Source of the DNA: Mixta sp031457955
GTDB taxonomy: Bacteria; Pseudomonadota; Gammaproteobacteria; Enterobacterales; Enterobacteriaceae
Direction of reading: 5' to 3'
Assembly: GCF_031457955.1 (NCBI RefSeq)
Contig: NZ_JAVDXN010000006.1
Span: forward strand, 270,654-334,653
DNA length: 64,000 bases
Part shown: positions 1-9,046 of the stretch, piece after piece
Numbering within the stretch: position 1 is the first letter of the stretch
Layout: each line of letters starts with the position of its first letter
Made by a program: the position numbers and the translations under genes
The notes under the pieces: model-generated
The model's database searches: none
Told to the model about the DNA's origin: nothing
What the model saw: only the letters and a program-made list of their open reading frames with translations

Positions 1-240
1 GCAGGCTATTTAATATCCATATGAAAAATAACCAGGAGTAAGAAATGTATGTTGTCCTCTTTGAAATAATGTTGCCAACGACAGGATTAGCGTAGCGCAT
101 ATTGTCCATCAGTGTGAAATGCATCATCAGCAGGGCATGCCAGAGGAGAATAATATTCTGCTTTAAGGAAAGAGCCTTTATAAAATGATGGTTTAATGTC
201 GGGCCAGGTTGCGCATCCCTGCGCTCAGGTTGTATTCCTT
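1..240. other. Left-edge non-coding stretch downstream of ftsP
   Basis: No convincing gene. A well-placed CAGGAG motif precedes an ATG at 45, but that frame stops after 16 codons. It could be the decayed start of a small gene or chance. No terminator for ftsP could be clearly assigned here. Confidence 0.3.
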
Positions 241-1665
241 TCAACCTGCCTGGGTTGGTTGCACCAGCAGCTGCCCCGCTGTGCCGCGATCCGCCATCTC
301 CAGCGTTTGGCTGTAATAAACAAACGGAAAATGTTCTGAGGAGGGCTGATTAAAGGCCACCAGCAGCTCCACGTCGCCATCAACCCAAACGGTATCTTTC
401 CAGCCACGATCTTCGCCAAACGGCTGTGCGCCGTTCACGCTTTTTATTAAAAAGGTGACGCCCTGAATATGGAAGGCCTGCGGCGTATCGGCATGAATGA
501 TCCAACGCTCGTAGCTGCCCTGTTGCGCCTGAATATCAATACGCGAGGTATCCCACAGCGCGCCGTTAATCCCCGGTTGCGCGTCACCCAGACGCAGCTC
601 ACGCGTGCGGATCGGCGTACCGTCGAGAAGCTGATCGGCCAGCAGACGCATCGGCAGATTATCGGTGACTAACGGCAGCAGGCCGGTAGGCCGCAAGGTC
701 AGAATCTGCGTGGAGGTTAAAATACTGGAAGGTTCAAACAGGCCGCGCAGGCGATCCATCACGCCCGCCGCCACGCCTGCGCTAATTGAGACTTCTTCGC
801 CCTGCGACATATCCAGCAGCACTTCGCGCCGCTCGCCGGGCGCGAGGGAAAGCTGTTGTACCGCCACCGGCGCAGGTAAAAAGCCCTGATCGCTGGCGAT
901 AACATGAAACGGGCGATTGTCGCTGAGGATCATTTCATAACGTCGGGCGTTGGAGGCGTTCAGTAATCGCAGACGCACCCAGCCGCGTGAGACCTCAACG
1001 AATGGGCTTTGCACGCCGTTCACCAACAACGTATCGCCTACCAGGCCGCCGTTTTCCGGCGGGTTGTAGACCGGCACGCCAAAGTTATCGAGGCGTTTAT
1101 CCTGAATAATCAACGGGAAGTCATCAACGCCATAGTGCCTGGGAATAGGCAGCGATTTACTTACCTCATCCTCAATCAGCCACATGCCCGCCAGTCCGTT
1201 ATAGATATGCTGCGCCATACGGTTCGGCGTGCTGGCGTGATACCAGCAGGTTGCGGCGCGCTGGCGCACCGGCAGCACCGGCGCCCAGTCCACGCCCGGC
1301 GACATCATGCGTGGCGCACCGCCGCACAGTGCGCCCGGCACCTGCAAGCCGCCGACGCTCATCGCCACCGGCTCATTCAGCCGGTTATTGTAAATCAGCT
1401 TAACGTCATCACCGCTCCAGACGCGCACCGTCGGCCCCAGATAGAGACCGTTAATCCCCCAGACCGGCACCTTGTTATTGTCGCCGGAAAAAGACCAGTG
1501 GCTGCGCTGTGCGGTAAGGAACAGCGGCTGTCCACGGCGCGACTCCAGCAGCGGCGGAATCGGTAATGGCGTTTCATTGCCTGCGGCGCGGGCGCTAAAC
1601 GGCAGCGCGCTGGCGCCCAGGGCTATGCCCGAAGCCTGTATAAATTGACGTCGACTGAAAGACAT
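241..1665 (-). CDS. ftsP: FtsP/SufI, Tat-exported cell division protein
   Basis: Periplasmic multicopper-oxidase-fold protein that stabilises the divisome under stress; the family lacks the catalytic copper set. The 474-residue product begins with a twin-arginine signal (SRRQFIQASGIAL, about residues 4-16) ending near ALPFSARAAG. Three cupredoxin-like domains follow, with family segments such as CWYHASTPNRMAQHIYNG (about 141-158). Length matches E. coli SufI (470). It lies downstream of plsC and parC on the same strand, the E. coli parC-plsC-sufI order, and is probably cotranscribed with them. Identification rests on the Tat motif, fold signatures and synteny. Confidence 0.93.
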   Translation of the reverse strand: MSFSRRQFIQASGIALGASALPFSARAAGNETPLPIPPLLESRRGQPLFLTAQRSHWSFSGDNNKVPVWGINGLYLGPTVRVWSGDDVKLIYNNRLNEPVAMSVGGLQVPGALCGGAPRMMSPGVDWAPVLPVRQRAATCWYHASTPNRMAQHIYNGLAGMWLIEDEVSKSLPIPRHYGVDDFPLIIQDKRLDNFGVPVYNPPENGGLVGDTLLVNGVQSPFVEVSRGWVRLRLLNASNARRYEMILSDNRPFHVIASDQGFLPAPVAVQQLSLAPGERREVLLDMSQGEEVSISAGVAAGVMDRLRGLFEPSSILTSTQILTLRPTGLLPLVTDNLPMRLLADQLLDGTPIRTRELRLGDAQPGINGALWDTSRIDIQAQQGSYERWIIHADTPQAFHIQGVTFLIKSVNGAQPFGEDRGWKDTVWVDGDVELLVAFNQPSSEHFPFVYYSQTLEMADRGTAGQLLVQPTQAG

Positions 1666-1763
1666 AACGACTCCATAGCGGTGCGCGCGGCGTCTGGCTG
1701 ACGCAGTCCGTTTTTATTGTTGTTCAGGGATTGCTGTGGGGCCACGGCTGTGGCCCATATGAA

Positions 1764-2501
1764 TTATACCTTGCCGTTGGCTTCCCGCTCGGCGACTTCC
1801 GCATCCAGTTCATTCAGTTTGGCCTGCATCAGTTCACGGCAGTGCGTTGCCAGCTTACGTACCGATGTATTTTCAAACTCGGCCACGTCAACCGGCGGCA
1901 GCATTTCGATAATCACCAGGCCGTTTTTCCAGCGATTCAGCTTAATTTTATCGTGCGTTGTTGAGACCACAATCGGGATAATCGGTACGCCAGCGGCAAC
2001 CGCAGCATGGAAAGCGCCGGTTTTAAACGGCAGCAGCCCACGACCCCGGCTGCGGGTTCCTTCCGGGAACATCCAAAAAGAGATGCGCTTTCTTTTGAAC
2101 TCATCCACCACTTTACCAATGGTGGTATGCGCTTTGGCGCGATTATCGCGATCGATTAACAGATTGCCCGTCAGCCAGTAGAGCAGGCCGAAAAAAGGGA
2201 TCCAAAGCAGGCTTTTTTTGCCTACCGTGACCGTTGACGGCTGCACGATATTCGCCGCAGTAATCATGTCGTAGTTGTTTTGATGGTTGGCGATGTAGAT
2301 CGCATTGCCATAATTTTCCGCCCCTGCCGGCTTACGCATCTCAACCTTCACGCCAAACAGCGGCGCCAGCGAGCCAAACAGGTGGCCAAACGTAGCGACA
2401 TGGCGCGGATTACGCGGAGAAAACAGGCACCAGATGCAGCCAAATACACAAACCAGAATTGAATAAATTACAACCAAAAAGACACGTAAAATTAGCAGCA
2501 T
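1764..2501 (-). CDS. plsC: 1-acyl-sn-glycerol-3-phosphate acyltransferase PlsC
   Basis: Inner-membrane enzyme that acylates lysophosphatidic acid to phosphatidic acid, the second acylation of phospholipid synthesis. An N-terminal membrane segment (LLILRVFLVVIYSILVCVFG) is followed by the acyltransferase motif NHQNNYD (HX4D) and the glycerol-phosphate-binding motif FPEGTRSRG. I chose the ATG at 2501 because GAGGT lies just upstream and the protein then starts MLLILRVFL at 245 residues, the family size. A longer frame to 2555 adds 18 unsupported residues. It sits between parC and ftsP on the same strand. Confidence 0.95.
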   Translation of the reverse strand: MLLILRVFLVVIYSILVCVFGCIWCLFSPRNPRHVATFGHLFGSLAPLFGVKVEMRKPAGAENYGNAIYIANHQNNYDMITAANIVQPSTVTVGKKSLLWIPFFGLLYWLTGNLLIDRDNRAKAHTTIGKVVDEFKRKRISFWMFPEGTRSRGRGLLPFKTGAFHAAVAAGVPIIPIVVSTTHDKIKLNRWKNGLVIIEMLPPVDVAEFENTSVRKLATHCRELMQAKLNELDAEVAEREANGKV

Positions 2502-2603
2502 AAAGACCTCATGGTAACGTCCGCCTAAGTATACCGGCTTTATATGAAAACACACCGGTATTGCACCGGAGCGCAGCGATCGCGCGCCGGTTTCCCTGTG
2601 CTA

Positions 2604-4877
2604 TCAGGCTTCGCTATCGTCAGAAACGGCGCGCGCTGGCGCATCAACCTCAACGCGATCGATACGCTGCAGGCCACGCGGCAGCAGCGTGCCACGACGT
2701 CCGCGCTCGGCACGGAATTTCTGCAGCTCTTCCGCTCGCAGCGTCAGCTTACGTTTGCCCACGTAGAGCGTGATGGCGCTGCCCGGCGGTAGCAGATAGA
2801 GCCAGGCGAGGCGATCTTCGCCGCTGCTGGCCTGCGCCGACGGAATAGAGATGATCTTGTTCCCTTTGCCTTTCGACAGCTGCGGCAGATCGCCTACCGG
2901 GAACATCAGCATGCGGCCCGCCGCGGTAATCGCCAGCAGCATGTCGTCATCGCTATGAATCGCCATCGGCGTCATGACTTTGGCATTCTCCGGCAGCGTC
3001 AGCAGCGCTTTACCCGCGCGGTTGCGTGACACCAGATCGGCAAAGGTACAGACAAAACCGTAGCCCGCATCAGAGGCCATCAGCAGCCGCTGCTCATCTG
3101 CTTCCATCAGTACCTGTTCCATCAGCGCACCCGGCGGCGGCGTCAGCTTGCCGGTTAGCGGCTCGCCCTGGCTACGCGCCGAAGGCAGCGTGGAAGGATC
3201 CAGCGTATAGCTGCGGCCGGTGGAATCGATAAAGGCGACCGGCTGATTGCTTTTGCCGCGTGCGGCCGCCAGATAGCTGTCGCCCGCCTTGTAGCTCAAC
3301 CCGGCCGGATCGATATCGTGCCCTTTCGCGCTGCGTACCCAGCCCATTTGCGACAGCACCACCGTTACCGGCTCGGAAGGCACCAGCTCGTTTTCACTGA
3401 TCGCTTTCGCTTCTTCGCGCTCGTGCAGCGGTGAACGACGCTCGTCGCCGTAGGCTTCGCTATCCGCCTGCAGCTCTTTCTTCAGCAGCGTATTCATGCG
3501 GCGCTCAGAAGCCAGCGTCGCCTGCAGCTGATCGCGCTCTTTTTCCAGCTCGCTCTGCTCGCCGCGAATTTTCATCTCTTCCAGCTTCGCCAGATGGCGC
3601 AGCTTTAATTCAAGGATCGCTTCCGCCTGGGTTTCACTGATGCCGAAACGCGACATCAGCGCTGGCTTCGGCTGATCTTCGCTGCGGATAATTTCGATCA
3701 CGTCATCAATATTAAGAAATGCAACCAGCAAACCTTCAAGGATATGCAGACGCTTTAATACTTTATCGAGACGATGCTGCAAACGGCGACGTACCGTATC
3801 GCGACGGAACACCAGCCACTCGCTAAGGATTTCCAGCAGGTTTTTCACCGCCGGACGGTTATCCAGCCCGATCATGTTCAGGTTGATGCGGTAGCTTTTT
3901 TCCAGATCGGTGGTGGCGAACAGATGGTTCATAACCTGATCGAGATCGACGCGGTTAGAGCGCGGCACCAGCACCAGACGCGTAGGGTTCTCGTGATCGG
4001 ACTCGTCACGCAGATCCTCCACCATCGGCAGCTTTTTATTGCGCATCTGCGCGGCGATCTGTTCCAGCACGCGCGCACCGGAAACCTGATGCGGCAGCGC
4101 CGTGATCACCACCTCGCCCTCTTCTTTTTTCCATACCGCACGCTGACGCACCGATCCGCGACCGTTCTGGTAGATCTTACGGATCTCGGCACGCGGCGTG
4201 ATGATCTCCGCCTCGGTCGGGAAATCAGGCCCCTGCACGATATCCAGCAGCTCGTCCAGGCTGGTTTTCGGATTATCAATCAGCGCCATCGTCGCCTGAG
4301 TCACTTCGCGCAGGTTGTGCGGCGGAATATCGGTGGCCATCCCTACCGCGATGCCGGTGGTGCCGTTCAGCAGGATATTCGGCAGGCGCGCCGGTAACAT
4401 TTTCGGCTCGTTTAAGGTGCCGTCAAAGTTAGGGACGAAATCCACTGTGCCCTGCCCCAGCTCGCCCAGCAAAACTTCGGCGTAGCGCGAAAGGCGCGAT
4501 TCGGTGTAACGCATCGCGGCGAAGGATTTCGGATCGTCCGGCGCCCCCCAGTTCCCCTGGCCATCCACCAGTGGATAGCGGTAAGAGAACGGCTGCGCCA
4601 TTAACACCATCGCTTCATAACAGGCGCTGTCGCCGTGCGGATGATATTTACCCAGCACGTCACCCACGGTACGCGCCGATTTTTTGAATTTTGCGCTGGC
4701 GTTCAGGCCCAGCTCCGACATCGCATAAACGATACGGCGCTGCACCGGTTTCAGGCCATCGCCAATGTAGGGAAGCGCCCTGTCCATGATCACGTACATG
4801 GAATAGTTCAGGTAGGCGTTCTCAGTAAATTTATGCAGGGCAAGGCGCTCTGCACCATCCTGCGTCAAGTCACTCAT
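2604..4877 (-). CDS. parC: DNA topoisomerase IV subunit A
   Basis: Breakage-reunion subunit of topoisomerase IV (ParC2ParE2), which decatenates daughter chromosomes. The 757-residue protein closely follows E. coli ParC, with the catalytic Tyr in the RYTESRLSRY segment and a C-terminal beta-pinwheel domain. The N-terminus is four residues longer than in E. coli, so quinolone-resistance positions 80 and 84 become Ser84 and Glu88. Both are wild type in HPHGDSACYEAM. The partner parE lies about 2.2 kb away, separated by the toxin-antitoxin pair and mdaB-ygiN. Confidence 0.98.
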   Translation of the reverse strand: MSDLTQDGAERLALHKFTENAYLNYSMYVIMDRALPYIGDGLKPVQRRIVYAMSELGLNASAKFKKSARTVGDVLGKYHPHGDSACYEAMVLMAQPFSYRYPLVDGQGNWGAPDDPKSFAAMRYTESRLSRYAEVLLGELGQGTVDFVPNFDGTLNEPKMLPARLPNILLNGTTGIAVGMATDIPPHNLREVTQATMALIDNPKTSLDELLDIVQGPDFPTEAEIITPRAEIRKIYQNGRGSVRQRAVWKKEEGEVVITALPHQVSGARVLEQIAAQMRNKKLPMVEDLRDESDHENPTRLVLVPRSNRVDLDQVMNHLFATTDLEKSYRINLNMIGLDNRPAVKNLLEILSEWLVFRRDTVRRRLQHRLDKVLKRLHILEGLLVAFLNIDDVIEIIRSEDQPKPALMSRFGISETQAEAILELKLRHLAKLEEMKIRGEQSELEKERDQLQATLASERRMNTLLKKELQADSEAYGDERRSPLHEREEAKAISENELVPSEPVTVVLSQMGWVRSAKGHDIDPAGLSYKAGDSYLAAARGKSNQPVAFIDSTGRSYTLDPSTLPSARSQGEPLTGKLTPPPGALMEQVLMEADEQRLLMASDAGYGFVCTFADLVSRNRAGKALLTLPENAKVMTPMAIHSDDDMLLAITAAGRMLMFPVGDLPQLSKGKGNKIISIPSAQASSGEDRLAWLYLLPPGSAITLYVGKRKLTLRAEELQKFRAERGRRGTLLPRGLQRIDRVEVDAPARAVSDDSEA

Positions 4878-5150
4878 TATGATTCCTCACGTTGCAGCGG
4901 GCATCAGCGCGCCGCGTAGCGATCTATTTGGCGAGGATAGTACCTTAAAGGCAGCGCAGGTAAAACCGCAGAAGCACGGACGACATTGATCAAATTGCCG
5001 GCGTACAACGTCAATCTGGCGGGCAGCAAAGGGAAAAAAGTTTGATCCGTTTGCAGGCATTCTACGCCTGCAGAACCTCCGTCATACTTTTTGATTAACA
5101 ACAGCAGTTCAGCATTCAGGCATGTTTCCCGATGCGCCTTAACATATTAC

Positions 5151-5188
5151 CTAACTTAGCTCTTGAGCTAAGTTAGCATTTAAGCTAA
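5151..5188. promoter_or_regulatory. Palindromic operator of the toxin-antitoxin pair
   Basis: Bases 5151-5176 form a perfect palindrome: arm CTAACTTAGCTC, TT centre, then its reverse complement. A second, shorter inverted repeat (TTAGC, 6-bp spacer, GCTAA; 5173-5188) overlaps its right end. The pair lies 25-60 bp before the toxin start, where HigA-type antitoxins usually bind to repress their own operon. The symmetry is seen; the operator role is inference. Confidence 0.75.
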
Positions 5189-5212
5189 TGTTTTTTTTCA
5201 GGGAGGAAAGCT

Positions 5213-5542
5213 GTGTTTGAAGTTATCTATCATGATAAGGCTGAAGCCGAGCTAAAAAGTCTCCCGCTAACGGTAAGGGTAAAATTCGACAGGCTTGTCG
5301 AAAAGCTGGAAGCCGACCCGAGGACGTTACGAGAGCCGTACGCAAAGCCTATAGGCGGCGGCATGTACGAAGTCAGAACGATGGGAACAGACATATCGCG
5401 GGGGCTGTGGGTTTATCAGGCCGGGCAAAAAATCTATATGTTGAGAATCTTCATCAAGAAATCGCAGAAAACGCCGAAATTTGAAATTGAAACCGCCTGG
5501 CGTCGGCTGGAGGAAATGAAACGTGAAATACAAAACACATAA
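5213..5542 (+). CDS. HigB/Gp49-like toxin of the RelE superfamily
   Basis: Probable mRNA-interferase toxin of a type II toxin-antitoxin pair. The 109-residue protein has the pattern of the phage-derived Gp49/HigB family: a Lys- and Leu-rich N-terminal helix, PIGGGMYEVRT in the middle, and the diagnostic IFIKKSQKTPKFEIETAWRR near the C-terminus. The GTG start is supported by GGGAGGAAA eight bases upstream. Its last 20 bases overlap the antitoxin gene, giving the toxin-first order typical of higBA. It occupies the interval between parC and mdaB that holds mqsRA in E. coli. The exact toxin family is by motif only. Confidence 0.88.
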   Translation: MFEVIYHDKAEAELKSLPLTVRVKFDRLVEKLEADPRTLREPYAKPIGGGMYEVRTMGTDISRGLWVYQAGQKIYMLRIFIKKSQKTPKFEIETAWRRLEEMKREIQNT

Positions 5543-5801
5543 ACAGATTCATGATGAAATGATGCGCGACGATGAATATCGCGCCGCCTATGAAGCTGAA
5601 GAACGTAAAGAGCGCTTACAGGCGCTCTTACTGGAATGGCGGAAACACGCAGGCCTAACCAGCGCACAGGTTGCCGAACGCATGGGTATCAAGCCGCCGA
5701 CCGTTTCCCGCATGGAAAAAAATATAACGTCGGCGAGTATTGAAACCATCGCGCGTTATGCGAAAGCATGCGGCATTCGTTCCGCCACCTTATTCTTTTA
5801 A
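5523..5801 (+). CDS. HigA-like antitoxin, XRE-type DNA-binding protein
   Basis: A 92-residue protein with a Cro/C1-type helix-turn-helix at about residues 40-90 (GLTSAQVAERMGIKPPTVSR, then IETIARYAKACGI). It is preceded by a charged N-terminal stretch (HDEMMRDDEYRAAYEAEERK) like that of HigA2-type antitoxins. It starts at a GTG inside the toxin reading frame, so translation is likely coupled. Expected roles are to neutralise the upstream toxin and, with it, bind the palindrome at 5151-5176. The functional assignment is from order, overlap and fold; no test of activity is possible from sequence. Confidence 0.87.
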   Translation: MKYKTHKQIHDEMMRDDEYRAAYEAEERKERLQALLLEWRKHAGLTSAQVAERMGIKPPTVSRMEKNITSASIETIARYAKACGIRSATLFF

Positions 5802-6057
5802 ATAACCGTTAAGCGATAACATTCCGCCTCCTTAAAATACTTTTTATTCAGTACGTTATGGAGGTTTTTTTGCAGCAACCGCCCTGGTTATTGCTTTTAA
5901 AGTTGAGCATTAGCGCCGCCGACATTCCGCAATTTTTTTCACTTTTCCTTATCGATTATTGCGCTATACGCAAAAGTGTTATGATCAAACGCACATTTTT
6001 CTTTGCCTGTACCCTGCGTAGACTGAGGCCAAAGTTTGCAACGGAGCGACAAAGACA

Positions 6058-6639
6058 ATGACTAAGATTTTAATTCTGGATGCGGGTAAACAATTCGCCC
6101 ACTCGAAAGGCGAACTGAACCACACCATGACCGAAGTGGCAGAAACCTTTTTACGCGATCAGGGCCACGACGTGCAGGTTACGCATATCGATGACGGCTA
6201 CGATATTCAGCAGGAAGTGCAGAAGTATCTCGATAACGACGTGGTGATTTATCAGATGCCGGGCTGGTGGATGGGCGAGCCGTGGATCCTGAAAAAGTAT
6301 ATCGATGAAGTGTTTACCGAAGGTCACGGTTCGCTGTACGCCAGCGATGGCCGTACCCGCTCTGACGCCAGCAAAAAATATGGCTCCGGCGGTTTGCTGC
6401 AGGGCAAGAAATATATGCTGTCGCTGACCTGGAATGCGCCGCTGGAAGCCTTTACCGATCCGCAGCAGTTCTTTGAAGGCGTGGGCGTTGACGGGCTTTA
6501 TCTGCATTTCCATAAGGCGAACCAGTTCCTGGGAATGGAAGGCCTGCCTACCTTTATCTGTAACGACGTGATTAAACAACCTGATGTGCCGCGTGATATT
6601 GCGCGCTACCGTGAGCATCTGGCGCAAATCTTTGCTTAA
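6058..6639 (+). CDS. mdaB: NADPH:quinone oxidoreductase MdaB
   Basis: FAD-dependent two-electron quinone reductase of the flavodoxin-like fold. The 193-residue product matches the E. coli protein almost throughout, including QMPGWWMGEPWILKKYID, FTEGHGSLYASDGRTR and KYMLSLTWNAPLEAF. The ATG at 6058 follows ACGGAGCGACAAAGAC. It lies 34 bp upstream of ygiN, and the two are likely cotranscribed so that quinone reduction is paired with the quinol monooxygenase, as in E. coli. Confidence 0.96.
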   Translation: MTKILILDAGKQFAHSKGELNHTMTEVAETFLRDQGHDVQVTHIDDGYDIQQEVQKYLDNDVVIYQMPGWWMGEPWILKKYIDEVFTEGHGSLYASDGRTRSDASKKYGSGGLLQGKKYMLSLTWNAPLEAFTDPQQFFEGVGVDGLYLHFHKANQFLGMEGLPTFICNDVIKQPDVPRDIARYREHLAQIFA

Positions 6640-6673
6640 CTTAACGCTCTGATACCTTTACCAGGGAACTATT

Positions 6674-7009
6674 ATGCTGACAGTTGTAGCTGAGATTTGC
6701 GTCAAGCCCGGTCGCCGTGAGGCAGTGCTGGCGGCCATCCAGGATTTAACGTCCGTGGTTTTAGAAGAAGAAGGCTGTCATAAATATCAGGCGCTGGTCG
6801 ATCATCAGGCACAGGTGCCGTGGAAACAAAATCTGCCCGATTCCATTTTTATGCTGGAATACTGGCAGTCGCTGCGTCATCTGGAACAGCATCAGCAGCA
6901 GCCGCATATGGAAGCCCATCGCGAACGCATTAAAGATGATGTGCTGGATGTGAAGATCTTCGTGATGGAAACCCCGGCGGGCGCGGTGCCCGATTCCGCC
7001 GTACTGTAA
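6674..7009 (+). CDS. ygiN: Putative quinol monooxygenase YgiN
   Basis: Small dimeric ABM-fold protein that oxidises menadiol-type quinols back to quinones, completing a cycle with MdaB. The 111-residue product starts MLTVVAEICVKPGRREAVLA and contains the family ending of the first half, FMLEYWQSLRHLEQH. It is a few residues longer than the E. coli protein at the C-terminus. A strong terminator follows, separating it from the convergent parE. Confidence 0.94.
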   Translation: MLTVVAEICVKPGRREAVLAAIQDLTSVVLEEEGCHKYQALVDHQAQVPWKQNLPDSIFMLEYWQSLRHLEQHQQQPHMEAHRERIKDDVLDVKIFVMETPAGAVPDSAVL

Positions 7010-7035
7010 GCAGATAAATAGCTGACCTAAAACAT

Positions 7036-7074
7036 AACCGCCCGGCTATCTCACGATGGCCGGGCGGTTTTTTT
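7036..7074 (+). terminator. Intrinsic terminator after ygiN
   Basis: Stem AACCGCCCGGC pairs with GCCGGGCGGTT, followed by a T-run. It lies between convergent ygiN and parE and ends the mdaB-ygiN transcript. Confidence 0.9.
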
Positions 7075-7100
7075 CATGCCGGACGATGCGAAAGCGCGGT

Positions 7101-8996
7101 TTATACTTCGATCTCCGCCTTATCGCCTTTTTCCTGTAGCCAGTTACGGCGATCTTCCGAACGCTTTTTCGCCAGCAGCATATCCATCATCGCCAGCGTT
7201 TGCTCCACGTCCTCTTCACTGATGGTCAGCTGAACCAGGCGACGCGTATTGGGATCGAGCGTGGTTTCACGCAGCTGCATTGGGTTCATCTCGCCCAGCC
7301 CTTTAAAGCGCTGTACGTTCGGCTTGCCTTTTTTACGCTTCAGCTGCTCCAGCACGCCATCTTTCTCTTCCTCGTCCAGCGCGTACCACACCTCTTTGCC
7401 TAAATCGATGCGGTACAGCGGCGGCATCGCTACGTAAACGTGCCCCTCTTTGACCAGCGAGCGGAAGTGTTTAACAAACAGCGCGCACAGCAGCGTGGCG
7501 ATATGCAGGCCGTCTGAATCCGCATCCGCAAGGATACAGATTTTGCCGTAGCGCAGCTGGCTGAGATCTTCGCTGTCCGGGTCAATGCCGATGGCGACAG
7601 AGATATCATGCACTTCCTGCGAGGCGAGCACTTCATCCGAGGAGACTTCCCAGGTATTCAGGATCTTACCTTTCAGCGGCATGATCGCCTGATATTCACG
7701 ATCGCGCGCCTGCTTGGCGGATCCGCCTGCGGAATCCCCTTCCACCAGAAACAGTTCGGTTTTGCTTAAATCCTGCGCGGTACAGTCGGCCAGCTTACCG
7801 GGCAGCGCTGGGCCGCTGGTGAGTTTTTTACGCACCACTTTTTTGGCGGCGCGCATACGCCGCTGCGCGCTGGAGATCGCCAGCTCCGCCAGCTGCTCCG
7901 CCGCCTGCACGTTCTGGTTAAGCCACAGGCTAAAGGCGTCTTTCACCACGCCGGAGACAAACGCCGCGCACTGACGTGAAGAGAGGCGCTCTTTGGTCTG
8001 ACCGGCAAACTGCGGATCCTGCATTTTTACCGACAGCACGTAAGCACAGCGATCCCAGATATCTTCTGCCGACAGCTTCACGCCGCGCGGCAGAATATTG
8101 CGGTATTCGCAAAAATCGCGCATCGCATCAAGCAGCCCCTGACGCAGACCGTTAACGTGCGTGCCGCCCTGCATGGTTGGGATCAGGTTGACGTAGCTTT
8201 CCGTCAGCAGCTCACCGCCTTCCGGCAGCCACAGCAGCGCCCAGTCCACCGCTTCGACGTCACCGGCGAAACTGCCGACGAACGGCGTTTCCGGCAGCGT
8301 AATCAGGCCGTTTACCGCCTCGCTCAGATAGTCAGTCAGGCCATCCTGATAACACCAGCTCTGCTCGGTGTTATTGACCTTATCTTTGAAAACAATTTCA
8401 ACGCCCGGACAGAGTACCGCTTTCGCCTTCAACAGATGCGACAGGCGCGAAACCGAGAAGCGCGGACTGTCGAAAAAGCTGCCGTCCGGCCAGAAACGCA
8501 CGCGCGTTCCGGTGTTGCGTTTCGCAACCGTGCCGATAACCGCCAGATCCTGCACTTTATCGCCGTTTTCAAACGCCATTTCGTACACTTCGCCATTACG
8601 GCGCACCGTGACTTCCACGCGCGTTGACAAGGCGTTAACCACGGAGATGCCGACGCCGTGCAGACCGCCGGAGAACTGATAGTTTTTATTAGAGAATTTG
8701 CCACCGGCGTGCAGGCGGCAGAAGATCAGCTCAACCGCCGGAACGCCCTCTTCCGGGTGAATATCGACCGGCATACCGCGCCCGTCATCGATCACTTCCA
8801 GTGACTGATCGGCGTGTAGAATCACCTCCACGCGTTTTGCATGGCCGGCCAACGCTTCATCAACACTGTTATCGATAACCTCCTGTCCCAGGTGGTTAGG
8901 GCGCGAGGTATCGGTGTACATTCCCGGACGACGACGAACGGGTTCGAGGCCGCTGAGTACCTCAATGTCTTTAGCGTTATAGCTGGATTGAGTCAT
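7101..8996 (-). CDS. parE: DNA topoisomerase IV subunit B
   Basis: ATPase subunit of topoisomerase IV. The 631-residue protein has the GHKL ATP-binding motifs (VIDNSVDEALAGH; DDGRGMPVDIHPEEG; GGLHGVGISVVNAL), a transducer domain, and the TOPRIM motif EGDSAGGSAKQARDR with the PLKGKILN segment and an acidic DADSDG. It heads the group parE-yqiA-cpdA-yqiB-nudF, all on the minus strand; transcription runs from nudF towards parE, as in E. coli. Confidence 0.98.
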   Translation of the reverse strand: MTQSSYNAKDIEVLSGLEPVRRRPGMYTDTSRPNHLGQEVIDNSVDEALAGHAKRVEVILHADQSLEVIDDGRGMPVDIHPEEGVPAVELIFCRLHAGGKFSNKNYQFSGGLHGVGISVVNALSTRVEVTVRRNGEVYEMAFENGDKVQDLAVIGTVAKRNTGTRVRFWPDGSFFDSPRFSVSRLSHLLKAKAVLCPGVEIVFKDKVNNTEQSWCYQDGLTDYLSEAVNGLITLPETPFVGSFAGDVEAVDWALLWLPEGGELLTESYVNLIPTMQGGTHVNGLRQGLLDAMRDFCEYRNILPRGVKLSAEDIWDRCAYVLSVKMQDPQFAGQTKERLSSRQCAAFVSGVVKDAFSLWLNQNVQAAEQLAELAISSAQRRMRAAKKVVRKKLTSGPALPGKLADCTAQDLSKTELFLVEGDSAGGSAKQARDREYQAIMPLKGKILNTWEVSSDEVLASQEVHDISVAIGIDPDSEDLSQLRYGKICILADADSDGLHIATLLCALFVKHFRSLVKEGHVYVAMPPLYRIDLGKEVWYALDEEEKDGVLEQLKRKKGKPNVQRFKGLGEMNPMQLRETTLDPNTRRLVQLTISEEDVEQTLAMMDMLLAKKRSEDRRNWLQEKGDKAEIEV

Positions 8997-9046
8997 CGTA
9001 TCGTTCTGAATTGGTAGGTGAAAAAAGAGTTATACGATCTGCGGCA

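Noticed and set aside
3774..4397. A 207-codon open frame antisense to parC
   Set aside because: It is the reverse-frame shadow of a highly conserved GC-rich gene, with no ribosome site or recognisable protein. Similar long antisense frames occur over parE, glnE, the hydroxyacid dehydrogenase and ygjR.
5858..6061. A 67-codon frame between the antitoxin gene and mdaB
   Set aside because: Composition is odd, it runs through the probable mdaB promoter, and no family is recognised; more likely chance.
2604..8996. Quinolone-resistance mutations in parC or parE
   Set aside because: ParC Ser84 and Glu88 (E. coli 80 and 84) are wild type and nothing in ParE departs from the conserved motifs I could check.
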